Of a DNA stretch of 64,000 nt, positions 25,430 through 51,151 are shown in pieces. A program made the position numbers and the translations under genes. Every line of letters begins with the position of its first letter. The first letter of the stretch is position 1. Location of the stretch: the NCBI GenBank assembly GCA_008694505.1, contig VZDJ01000052.1, forward strand, positions 9,666,879 through 9,730,878, written 5' to 3'. A model generated the notes under the pieces. It was not told the DNA's origin. It worked only from the letters and a program-made list of their open reading frames with translations, and did no database searches. The stretch comes from Cyanoderma ruficeps. Its lineage: Eukaryota > Chordata > Aves > Passeriformes > Timaliidae.

Positions 25430-26220
25430 GGAGATTTAATCGCTATTTCCATTTCTGCATCTATCGGCTTTCTCTTGGGTTTGAGCTTTTATGTTTCATA
25501 AACTGATTAGGAGCAATTATACGTGCTTTATCCCCAAACTTTCCAAATGCCTAGGCCATATGCATATTTAAGGCTTCATCATCTCTCCCAACAGCTCAGC
25601 CTCAATGTAAACTGCTGAAATCAAGCTGATTCTGGGACAACATCAAAAATTAGGGTTTTAACCACTAATATCTGCTCAAACAGGAAATTTGTTGTGGGTG
25701 GTGGCCGGATTATGACTTCTAATTACTGTGGCAGATCCTCCCTGCCTAGCAGTGAAAGTCTCCTATTCCAGCAAAACTGCAGCAAAAGCACTCTGGAGAG
25801 GCGAAGATGCCCAAGGGGACCCCGGGGTGCTCTGTGCCTGGGCAGGGGCAGCCCCGGGTGGGGTTGCCCCAAGCATCCTTCCATCCTGAGCACACGAGTA
25901 CCCTGAATTAGCGGCCTGGGAAGTGTGACCACACTCCCACACCACCCATTTGCCTTTCTTGGTGAGAAGCACGATGGTCCAGAGGGTCCCCCCCGCCAGC
26001 CCCCAGCGCCGGCCACGGCAATTATCCTAAATGAAAGTTATTGTTCTGCTAATCCCGGGAACAGCTTGCGATGAGAGATTTGGGTCTTTCTTTAATAATG
26101 CAAAGTTAATGCGGAGTCCCCTTGTAATTATCTTTATCAGAAGGACCCTCGGTTAATCTGACCGTCCAATGAAGGCCTGGATCAGGCGGCCCGTGTAAGC
26201 CGGTTGTAAATCATTTCCAT
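25430..26220. promoter_or_regulatory. Putative proximal VSX1 regulatory region
   Basis: Two AT-rich patches (about 25430-25760 and 26020-26220) separated by GC-rich DNA. They carry TTTAATCGC, TAATCC at 26050-26055, TTGTAATTATC and GGTTAATCTG near 26120-26160. Both patches lack coding potential and lie within 1.5 kb of the VSX1 start. The call is from motif density alone. Confidence 0.35.
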
Positions 26221-26639
26221 CAACAGATGAAGGGAAGGAGGAAAAAAATTGCAGCCCAGGTGCAAGAATCTGGGAGCAAAAGGGAGCACAGAGGCCAGGC
26301 ACCTCGAGGCGGCCCTGGCCTTGGTGACAAGACACCTGGGGTCAGGGAGGGTCCTGCCCAACAGCCCCTGTCTGTTCCCACCCCTGTCTCTAGGGTGCTG
26401 AGCCCAGTGGGATGTCCCTTCTGGGATGTGGGGCTGATGGGTCTTGGGTTGGGATGGGGGTACCGGGGAGGGCACTGCACTGGAAGAGGGGATATGGGGG
26501 CATAGGGACGTAGCAGGGGGTTCCTGGGAGGAAACCCGGAGAGGGAACCCACGGGGATGTGAGGCGGATTTATGGAGGATGGGGGGAACAGGGTGACCGG
26601 GCCGGGGCGGGACAGGCACTGAGAGGAGGTCCCGGAGAG

Positions 26640-26933
26640 GATCTGAGCGACACCGCAGGGGACCCGGCGGGGGGTGGTGAGCACCGAGGGGCGGGGGCCG
26701 AGGGGAACGGAGGGAGGGACGGCCGGAGGGGGTGGCGGGGGCCGGGCGGGGGCCTGGGAGGGCCGGGGGAGGGACGCGGGGCCGGTGCGGGCGGGAGGGG
26801 GGACAGAGGCCGTTAATCCGGGGATTGGGAGCACCCCCCCGCCGGTCTGGAGTGTGATTGGAGCCGGGAGCGGCGGCGGGACGATAAAAAGGGCGGCGGG
26901 CGGCGGTGGCCGGGCCAGGCGGCGGCGGCGGCG
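26640..26933 (+). promoter_or_regulatory. VSX1 core promoter
   Basis: A G-rich tract (26640-26810) leads into TAATCC at 26814-26819. This forms an inverted repeat AATCC-GG-GGATT at 26815-26826. An inverted CCAAT box (GATTGG) lies near 26858, and an A-rich TATA-like GATAAAA at 26883-26889 is 45 bases before the ATG at 26934. Transcription would start near 26915, giving a very short leader. OTX/CRX-type control fits retinal expression but is inferred. Confidence 0.5.
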
Positions 26934-30051
<3,118 letters not shown>

Positions 30052-30985
30052 GCCTGGGCAGCCCCGGAGGAGGCCATGCGTCCTGGCGAGACCATAATAT
30101 TTATTGATTTATTGATATATATATTTTTTTCTTAAATAATGGAACTTTTATCTGGATTCAGGGCATTTTAAAACCGGGCACACGCGTCCCCTTGTCCCCT
30201 CACTTTCAAGCTGCTCACTTCTCAGCAGAGCGGGGGTGGAGGGTGGCAGAGGGGTCACCAGGAGCAGTGCGAGGACGGGAGCGCATTGTGGTCAGCACTG
30301 ATTGCTGCTGGGGAGGAGCCCCCTTCCCCTCCGTGCTGGGACCACTTCCCCAGCTAGCCAGAAGCACAAAGAGGAGCAGCACACTGGGAGTTGCTCCCTC
30401 CTCCAAGATGCAAGGATGGTGCAGGAGTTTGCAGACGCCTTCTCCGAGCGCTTGCACCCCGGCGCAGCGCCTGTGTGCGAGCCCTTCCCCGCCGGCTCTT
30501 GCACCTCAAGGAGCAGCAGGGTTTTTAAACAGGGTACGGTTCATCCTCAAGCTGGTGTAACCTGGCAGACAGGCAGGTTTACACTCCCTGAGGATCTAGC
30601 CTGCCAATGCAGCCTTACCACTGGATTTACACTGTGTATCTTCCTTAACTCGTATTTGGGAGAAGGGGGGTAAGGACGTTTTTGTTTATGCAATGATTTT
30701 GTACACTCTTGAATGTCACTTGCCACACTATGCATGATAGAACAGACCTTTCTGAGAAGCAAGCCATAGTACCCTGGAGCAATTAAACAATTTTGTGAAT
30801 TGACATAAGAAGATATTTTGTAATTGTCTGTAAAAAGTGTTAATGTCAGAGCTGTTTCTTGGTCGCCCTATATTTATGTCTAAAAGCACTTTAGTAATCT
30901 GGATTTTTGAATGTGGCTCTTCCTGTATTGTCCACCATTTATTTATTACACATCCATAAATAAAATTGTGGTGTATCTTTGGTTT
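30052..30985 (+). other. VSX1 3' untranslated region and poly(A) signal
   Basis: After the TGA at 30049-30051 the sequence becomes AT-rich and ends at an AATAAA (30959-30964) preceded by ATTTATTTATTA. The 3' UTR would be about 0.93 kb. Cleavage is expected 10-25 bases after the signal. Confidence 0.7.
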
Positions 30986-32925
30986 TCATGCTCTGTATTG
31001 CAATTTATACCTTCACATCTCGTGACAGTTCTGGACTGATCCACACACATGCCTCGACAGCTCTCCTGGAACACCTCCAGTTTCATCCACCAGCCAAAAC
31101 ATAACGGAAAAATATCAAAAGGTTTTATTAAAATCTGCGTAATTCCAATTTGGAAAGTGTCCTAATACAGCTCAGGGGGTGTGTGGCCAGGTACTGATAC
31201 CATCACCTGGCCCTGCCTCTGCTGCTGGGCCTGGCTGCTCTCACAGATGCAGCCAGAGACTGTGCTGGACAGGGGGAGAGTGGGGGGACAGTTCCTGGCA
31301 ATAGCGGAGCACTAAGTGGCACGTAGAGATTTCCTGCCTTTCCCCTCCTTTGCTTGGCCAGACCCCACCAGGTGGCCAGGGGAGGGGTAACATATGCATG
31401 GCAAATACAAGCTTTGCAGGGAAAAAAAAAAAGTTTGCTGCGGGGGCTGTGGAGCATGGTTCAGGAAAGGACCAGCCAGGGCTTATTGCAGCAGCAATTA
31501 GGCTCGCTGAGAGCCGAGACTTAGCACATTGGAGGCCTAATCCTGCCTGAGCAGCATCTGCAAACCTTTTATTTGGGCTGTGCCACGCTGGCACTGGATG
31601 CTTGCAATCCTTTTTTTTTTTTCCCTTTGGTCTGCCTGCTGCAGATGGCCTGGCTCTTTGCCTTGTGCTGGCTGCAGCGCTGTGAGAGCAAGCACGTCAC
31701 CACCACCAGTGCTACAAGGGGAGACACTGTAATTCCAGCATGTACAGGGTGCAGGCCCCTCGCTCCTGGTAGTGCCTGGTGGGCTCCCAGCTCTCACCAC
31801 ATGCGGGGAAGGAGGAGCCAAGAGGAGGGCTACTGGCCCGGGGCATTTTTCATGTGCTGGGCAGGGACTGTGGGGCACCGATGCTGGTGGGTGGCAGTGC
31901 TCAGCTCCTGGTGACAGGGTCTGGTGCCCTCCTTGGGGCAGGGAGTCACTCCGGGACTCCCAGCTGTCTGCATTAACCCGGGCAGGGAACTGTTTGCTAT
32001 CCCCCGATGTCACTGCCTGGAGCAGCAATCGGAGCAGGGCAGCACGTTCCTGTCGTTGCTTCAGGTTTGTCCATCCTGAGATCAGTGGCAGCCAGACCCA
32101 GGCACGGCTCCTGCCAGTGCTGGCTCAGGCCTGGGACAGTGACAGGAGTGTGGCAAGAGAAATCCTGATGTCAGACAGCGGCTGCCACTTGCACGCAGCT
32201 CCACTGCTGCCCATGTCAGAGCCCACAGCCGTCCTGGGGACCACATCAGGCCTGGTGCCATGAGCTTCCCTCGGTAAGGAGCCCTGGGCGTCCCTCAGCC
32301 ACGACTGCTGGGCTCGCTCGAGCAGGAGATCCCTTCCCAGGCACGAGAAGTCAGTAAACTCGAAGCTGGTGTTCAGCACATGCAGCTCTCCCCGCTGACC
32401 GAGGCGGACTGCCAGGCACCCGGGGGTGCTGGGGGTGCGGGGGGTGTCCCAGGGACGGGCCGGAGCAGAGAAGGCTGCAGGGCTGCGTTTGCGGAAGCAC
32501 CTTCACGGTGCCATTTCCGTGCGGCTTGAGCAGTGTCGATATCGAACTGCGTCGCTTGGTTTCGGCCACTCCTCCCAAGCCGCGGGAGGATCGGGAGCTG
32601 AGGGAGCGAGGCCGAACGCTTTGTCAGCGCTCCCTCGTGTGGAGCGGGGCGATGGGACACGGCCAGCGGCCCGGGAGAGGGGGAGGCTGGCTGGAGCCCG
32701 ACAGGCGACTGGAACCCTCACTCGCTCCTCTGATCCCCACAGACCCCCGCGGGGGCGCGTCTGGACGTCTGCTGTGGATGCAGAATTCAGAAATCCTGCG
32801 GGGTTTGTGCTTCATCACTCCCGAATTGCACCCCCAACAGTCACTTGGTACAGCGAGCAGCCTCTGGCAGAGGCCACAGGCGCTGATCAGAGCCTCTGAC
32901 TTTCTTCGGGCTGCTTTAGGGCCGG
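30986..32925. other. VSX1-PEX6 intergenic DNA, no gene seen
   Basis: Ordinary sequence with short overlapping frames on both strands. CpG content rises locally at about 32440-32760 without an identifiable gene. An A-run lies at about 31421-31432 and a T-run at about 31611-31622. Confidence 0.55.
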
Positions 32926-32929
32926 TCCT

Positions 32930-33525
32930 GCCCTGGGGTGCACCAGGCACAGCGTCGCCCGCTGGCTGAGGAAGGGGATTGTTCTCTCTGCTCTGCACTG
33001 CGGCAGCCTCACCTCCTGTCCTGGGGGCAGTTTTGGGCACTGCAATGTAAAACAGACACTAAAATTATTAGAGAGCTTCCAAAGGAGGGCTACGAAGATG
33101 CTGAAGGAGGGGAAGCCTTGTGAGGAGCAGCTGAGGTCACTTTGTTGAGCTTGGAGGAGGCTGAAGAGAGACCCCACCGCAGTCTGCAGCTTCCTCACGG
33201 CTGAAGCACAGGGGCAGACACTGATCTCTTGTCTGTGGTGACCAGTGAGAGGACCCGAGAGAATGGCTCTAAAGCTGTATCATGGGACATTTAGTTTGGA
33301 GATTAGGAAAAGTTTCTTCACCCAGAGGGTGGCTGGGCACTGGAACAGGCTCCCCAGGGAAGTGGTCACAGCACCAAGCCCGACAGAGTTCCATGGGTGT
33401 TTGGACACTGCTCTCGGGCATTCTCTGTGATTACTGGGGTCGTCCTGTGCAGGGACAGAATTTGTACTTTGATCATCCTATGTCTCCCTTCCAACTCACT
33501 CTTCTATGACCCTATGATTTCCTAG
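32930..33525 (+). mobile_element. CR1 LINE, 3' part, sense orientation
   Basis: The characteristic order of avian CR1 3' sequence is visible: 'ttctctctgctctgcactgc', 'cttccaaaggagggctacga', 'tttggagattaggaaaagtt', 'tcttcacccagagg', 'ctgggcactggaacaggctc', and the 3' terminal short repeat 'tctatgaccctatgattt' at about 33502-33521. It is 5'-truncated with no intact reverse transcriptase frame. It sits about 440 bp upstream of the PEX6 start codon. Confidence 0.85.
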
Positions 33526-33819
33526 CATTGGTGTTCAGCATTAGTGTTTAGCATTAACACCAATACAAGTCCGTTCTTTAAAACCAGCTGCACGTGTTCA
33601 GCCCGCAAAATCTTCTCCGGCTGCCACTGGCGAGGGCACCGGTTCTGCTCCGAGTGCCCTTCCCCTGCGATCCGACACTGTGCTGCCGTGAGGCTCGGGG
33701 GGAGCGGAACAGCAAAAGCCCCGCCCGCCTTTCTGGCCACATTCCAGCTCTATCCCACATTCCGCAGGCTCTGGCTGCAGACCGAGGGAGCCTGGGGAGG
33801 ACGACTGTCACCGGGTCAC

Positions 33820-33963
33820 CGGGTGTCGCTGCCGCCGGCAGGGCTCGGAACAAGCGCCGGGCGCAGCCTCTCCAGTGATCCGGGGCCGCCCCGCGCCGCC
33901 GCTCTGCGATCCCGGCGGGGCGGGGCGGGCACCGCGCTCCGCCCCGGGCCGTCCCCGCTCGCC
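33820..33963 (+). promoter_or_regulatory. PEX6 CpG-island promoter
   Basis: A CpG-dense region with GC boxes (GGCGGGGCGGGGCGGG around 33913-33928) directly upstream of GCCATGG at 33961-33967, a good initiation context. No TATA box is seen, as usual for a housekeeping gene. The island continues through exon 1 to about 34920. Confidence 0.6.
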
Positions 33964-46521
<12,558 letters not shown>

Positions 46522-46990
46522 AGCTCAGCAGAGCTGGGACTGGAGACCAGGCACAAACAGGCGTCTGCCTGCTCTTCTCTGATGCCCCCCAGGCCCCCAT
46601 CTTTGGAGCTTGGGTGGAAATAGTGTCTGTGCAGTTTCCCCAGTCAAGGCCTGGTGGAAGTGCTCCTCTGCTCCCCCAGGAGGGTGGTGGGTTCTGTAAG
46701 GGTCCCTCACATGTCAGGGGTGGGTTGTGGCTGCTGGGAACACAGCAGGGTGACTTCCTTGTGGGGACAAAGCCGTGGGCAGTGCAGCAGTGTCTCCATG
46801 GGTGACGGGCCGGTCAGTGGTGGGGGAGGAAGGCTCAAACTGCAGCTGGTTTGGCAGCAAGTGCAGGGCTGGAGGCAGCTGCTTGTTGGGCTCTCAGCCC
46901 CCAGTGAGAGGTGCTGGCCAGAGGGCAGTAGGGCACAGGGCACTGCTGCTCCAGCTGGCCTGGACTTGACACAGTCTCTGAATAAATACA
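46522..46990 (+). other. PEX6 3' untranslated region and poly(A) signal
   Basis: The TAA stop is at 46519-46521. The first AATAAA downstream is at 46981-46986, followed by T-rich DNA. This gives a 3' UTR of about 0.46-0.48 kb. Confidence 0.65.
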
Positions 46991-48458
46991 GATTTTTTAG
47001 CACTAGGTGCTCAGTGCCTGACCTCAAGTTGTTGCTTCTGATTGTGTCTGTAGGCTCAGGAAGGTCCCTGCAAATTTTTGGGTGGGCTGGGTGGTGCAGA
47101 GAAATCATTGTCCTGCAGGTAGAGAGAAGAGCATACCTGTGAACAAGACTGGGGCCACTCCCATCCCACCAGAATGGCTGGAGCCCATGGTGGATGAGGA
47201 AAGCCTGAGGGAGAGCCACTTGCCTGGCTGCGAGCTGAGCTCCCTCTGCAGAAGGAGCCCAGTTCCTGCTTGAGGCACTGGGTGACAAGACGAAGCACTG
47301 GGAGCAAGTGGCAGCAAAGAAATTCCCATTGGATAAGAGGAAAAACTTGTCACAGGGAAAAGAAGGGCAGCTTCAGCCTTGAAAATACTCAAACCTTGTC
47401 TGGAGCTGCCTGGTCTGCACCACTTGGCCCAGACCCCCTGAGGTCCTGTCTCACCTCCCTCTGCAACCTGAGAGCAGCTGCTGGCAGCATCACAGATCCC
47501 CTGCTTCCAGCCTTTTCCAAGGGTGCCAGCAAACAGCACCCTGTGCAGCTGGGTTTGGCAGCTGCTGTGCCAGGTGCCTGCAGCTGCCCTCAGCCTTGGT
47601 GCAGCCCACGGGGCTGCTGGTGCCAGGGTTGCCCCACCTGCTGCCGGCACTGAGCCTGCTGACAGCTGGGCCCTGGGCTAGGCATGGCTGTGAGGGCCTG
47701 CTCCTCCCCCAGGAGCTGCTAAGGGCTGGTTCCGCAGCAGCTTCTGGCATTCCACGTGTGAATCCCCAGCTGCTGCGTGCCTGGAACACCTGGTGCTCTG
47801 AGCATGTTCAGGCAGGGCTATCCCTGACCACACTGCTCCGTGCTGCTGCATCTGGGCACCACATCTTCCCCGGGGTGGAATGGAGGGAGCTGCAGCCACA
47901 GCAGAAGCATTGGTGGAGGCTCCAGTGTGGAGCCTCCCCACTCTGGGAGCTCCAGTGGCGGGGTGGGTACCTCTGTATGGGGCTGAGGAGTGTCAAGAAA
48001 AGGAGCCTACACCTGACTGGGAGATGCACGTGAGAAAAACGGGTTTCAGCAACTCCTGTGAGCGATGCTGCAGGGACTCAGCTGGGATGTGCAACCACCT
48101 GGGGGCCAGCTCACCCCTCCTTCCGCTTCAAGGGGGCCCCCAAGCCCCACACTGCTGGCATGCTGGCACCTGCAGCTGGGGATTTGGCGGGGAAGCTGTG
48201 CCTGCACCCATCCTGTGCTGCCCCCAGGCTGAGCACCTCCTTCCAGAGTCGTGAGGAGGCAGTGGCCGTCCCCCTTGCCCCATACCCTGCCCACACAGGG
48301 ACACACGAACCATGATGAACCATGATCGAAGGCAGCTCTCTGTTCTTAATTAAGGGGAGGGGTCTCCCAGGCGGCTCTCCAGCCATGTCCCCACCCCCTG
48401 CTTGGACCCACAGTTGCTTGGAGCTCTCAGCCACCACAGTCCCATCTCTGTAGCCCCC
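46991..48458. other. PEX6-GNMT convergent intergenic DNA
   Basis: No supported gene. Part of 47290-47480 resembles a degraded sense CR1 (listed separately). I see no canonical AATAAA for GNMT on the minus strand close to its stop; an AATTAA-like element lies at about 48351-48356. Confidence 0.55.
47290..47480 (+). mobile_element. Possible degraded CR1 LINE fragment
   Basis: 'aaattcccattggataagag' and 'gaaaaacttgtcacaggg', followed by 'actcaaaccttgtctggagc', keep the order of a CR1 3' region but are strongly diverged. A homology search would be needed to confirm it. Confidence 0.4.
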
Positions 48459-50506
48459 TCAGCCTGTCTTCTTCACGACGTGGATGAAGTAGCAGGGCAC
48501 GTGTGCCTGTCCGGGTGTGTAGGGCTGGAAGTCTCCCAGGACGCTGTGCTGGCACTTGCCCTGGAAGGCCCCTTTGAGCAGAGCTGTGAAGGCCTCCAGC
48601 CGGTGCGGGTAGTAGGAGAGCCGGAACTTGCTGCAGGGAGGCAGTGCTGGTGAGGCAGGGGACAGTGGGGCACAGTGACAGCCACCCCCCACGCCGGGAG
48701 CCCCCTCTGCAGCTCACCTCAGCTCTGGGTCCGCCCCTGCCTCAGTGGGGGGCACCTGCACCGTGTAGTCCAGGGTCACCATGTGTGCCTTGTTGTTTAC
48801 CAGCAGCACTGAGGTGGTGATGTCCTTGGTCAAGTCGCTCTGGGAGACGACAAGAGGACGTGTGTGTCCTGCAGGGACTCAGTGGCCCCCAGCCTGGGCA
48901 CAGTCCTGCTGCCTGCCCCACCTGGCTCCCCCTGGGGACGTGGGGCTGGGGCAAAGGGGACAGGGATGGGGCAGGGCCTGCCAACCACCCACCTTGTAGT
49001 AGATGTTCTTTCCGGGCGGCGCGCAGCCCGTGGCCAGGATGTGATCGTAGTTGCGGTGGTCGATGACCAGGACGCCCCCGGGCCGTACCATGCTGGCAAT
49101 GTTCCTCAGGGCCAGCTTGTGTTCACTCTGGTCCCCTGCAGAGGAAACCATGGCGTCTCCAGGCACTGGCTGTACCCCACGGCACGGCCCGTGTACCCTC
49201 ATCTTACCCATATGCACGTACACATGCACACACAGATACCTGCCCCTGCCATCTTCCCCCAAATCTCAGCTTGGGGAACCCACAGCCCCACCCGTGGCAT
49301 GAGCTCAGGCACGTTCTCAGCCTCACTGGAGCAGAGCATGCCACGTGGGAAACCCACCACCCGACTTCGTGGCACAAGTCTGGGTGTGCCTCCAGCATTG
49401 CCAGACCTGTGGCACTGATGCATAAACCTCCACCATGAGCATGAAACCCAGTGGGCCCACTCATGTCATGGACTGGGGCCTCAGGTCCACCCTCCTCCCT
49501 GGAAATAGACCATGAAACAGCAGCTCCACTGTGTGTAATCCCATCCCACTAATGCCATGAGTTAGGACACGCTCTCAGCCTGCTGGAAGACGCTATGCAC
49601 ACATGGATAGGTGCTCCCTCTCCTCTCCCCTGCCACAACTCACCTTTGAAGTCAGGCAGGTGCGCAAAGGAGTTCCCGAGGCAGATGACTGCATCAAACC
49701 CATCCCCTGGCTTCTCCAGGTCCTTCTCCAGTGTGAGCCAGTTGGCCTCCTCAATGACTGCAGCACACGGAAATGGATAAGGACAGGGACACCAAACAGC
49801 TTCCCCTGCTGGAGACCCCACCCCAGCATCACCCAGCCCTTCCCAGGCCCCTGGCCGGCAGCCAGACAGGCAAGGAGCACGGCTTGTCTCGGCCCAGCAG
49901 CTGTCACTGGCAGGTCCGCCCCGCGGCAAGGCCGCCCAGATGAGCGGCCCGAGCACCGCGAGGGGCCATGGGCAGTGTGCTGGGGGAGAATGTCAGTGTC
50001 CACAGCCCCTCCCGGCCCCCACAGCCCCCGCACCCCATCGGTCGAAGGGCTCCTCCTTGCGCCGCTCCCAGCGCTCCTTCAGCGCGTACTTGAGCATCTT
50101 GTCGCTGGCATCGACGCTGGTCACCTGGAAGCCCTCCTCAAGCAGCATGATGGAGTCCACCCTGGGAACACGGCTGTCAGCGGGGCCGGGGGGGGCTTGC
50201 AGGGAGGGGGGCACTGGGGATGGCCGGGGACGGCGAGGCCCCGGGTGGCCCCGGGCAGGGGGAAGGGACACCTGGAAGGCGGGCGGGAGCGGGGCCTCAC
50301 CCGGTGCCGCAGGCCACGTCCAGGACGGAGCGGCAGCGGTGCTGGCGGAGCAGCGCCAGGAGCCAGCTGCGGTACTCGGCCGTGCGGCCCCGCGTGTCCC
50401 CGATGTACAGCTGCCACACGCGGGCCGCCCGTCCATCCGCGTACTGGTCCGGCAGCCCCTCCGCCGCCACTCCCAGCGACCGCGTCCGGTACACGCTGTC
50501 CACCAT
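48459..50506 (-). CDS. GNMT: Glycine N-methyltransferase
   Basis: Six exons: 50506-50301, 50161-50034, 49757-49644, 49135-48993, 48839-48718 and 48630-48459. They total 885 nt and 294 residues, matching the family length. GNMT is a cytosolic tetramer that transfers a methyl group from S-adenosylmethionine to glycine, yielding sarcosine and S-adenosylhomocysteine. It buffers the SAM/SAH ratio and is inhibited by methyl-tetrahydrofolate. The N-terminus [20 protein letters not shown] forms the family's mobile segment over the active site. Class I motif [13 protein letters not shown], is at about residues 61-72, followed by [11 protein letters not shown], then [30 protein letters not shown] and the C-terminal FIHVVKKTG. 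There are no frame breaks. It lies tail-to-tail with PEX6 and directly downstream of CNPY3, as in mammals. Confidence 0.97.
49290..49605 (-). repeat. Diverged duplicate segment in GNMT intron 3
   Basis: Two segments about 255 bp apart share 'atgag.t.agg.cacg.tctc' then 'agcct...tgga' (about 49298-49345 and 49557-49600). This suggests an old tandem duplication of about 255 bp. Boundaries are vague. Confidence 0.4.
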
Positions 50507-50760
50507 CCCGCCGCCGCCACAGACCCGAGCCCCGACACCTCCGCGGCCCCTCAGCCTCGCTGCGCCACACCCCCCGCGCCCCGCCCCCGCGCTCCCACCA
50601 ATCCCCGCCGCGTCCGCCCCCGCAGCCCCGCCAATCCCCGCTCGCGCCGCGCCCCTCCCGGGTCACGCCCCCTGGCCGCGGCCCCGCCAATCAGCGCCGC
50701 CCGGCAGCGCTCGCGCCGCGCCCCCTCACGGCCCCGACCTTTCCCGCGGCGGAGTCAGGG
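50507..50760 (-). promoter_or_regulatory. GNMT promoter with three CCAAT boxes
   Basis: A CpG island (about 50220-50880) with CCAAT written on the plus strand at 50598-50602, 50631-50635 and 50687-50691. These would read ATTGG in the gene's direction. All three have the same orientation, spaced 33 and 56 bases apart, an NF-Y-type arrangement. No TATA box is visible. Confidence 0.55.
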
Positions 50761-50888
50761 CCCGGCCCGGCCCGGCCCTCACCGGCCGCCCCTCACCGGC
50801 CGCCCCGGGCCGCGGCAGCGCCGATCCCGCACCCAGCAGCGGCAGAAGCAGGGCCGGCAGTGGCGGCGGCGACTCTGGGGAAAACGTC

Positions 50889-50894
50889 TTTATT
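50889..50894 (-). terminator. CNPY3 poly(A) signal
   Basis: TTTATT on the plus strand is AATAAA on the minus strand. It lies 258 bases after the CNPY3 stop and only about 380 bases upstream of the GNMT start codon. Confidence 0.7.
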
Positions 50895-51151
50895 TACAGT
50901 CCCGGCGGCGTGCGAGGAGCCGGCGGCGGGGCAGCACTCGCGGCTTCCCGGAGCTGGAGCCCCCGGCACGGATGCGGCAGGGCAGGGTCCGCGGCTCTGT
51001 GACACCTAACCACGGGATGGCACCCAGGCTGGCAAGGCGGAGCCGGGCGCCCCGGTCTCCCTCGGGTCGCAAGTCCCTTTTCCTTTGGTACCCATAGGCA
51101 CAGCGGGGTGAAACCCCGGAGCGGGCGGCCCCGGGGGCAGGGGCTGCGTGC

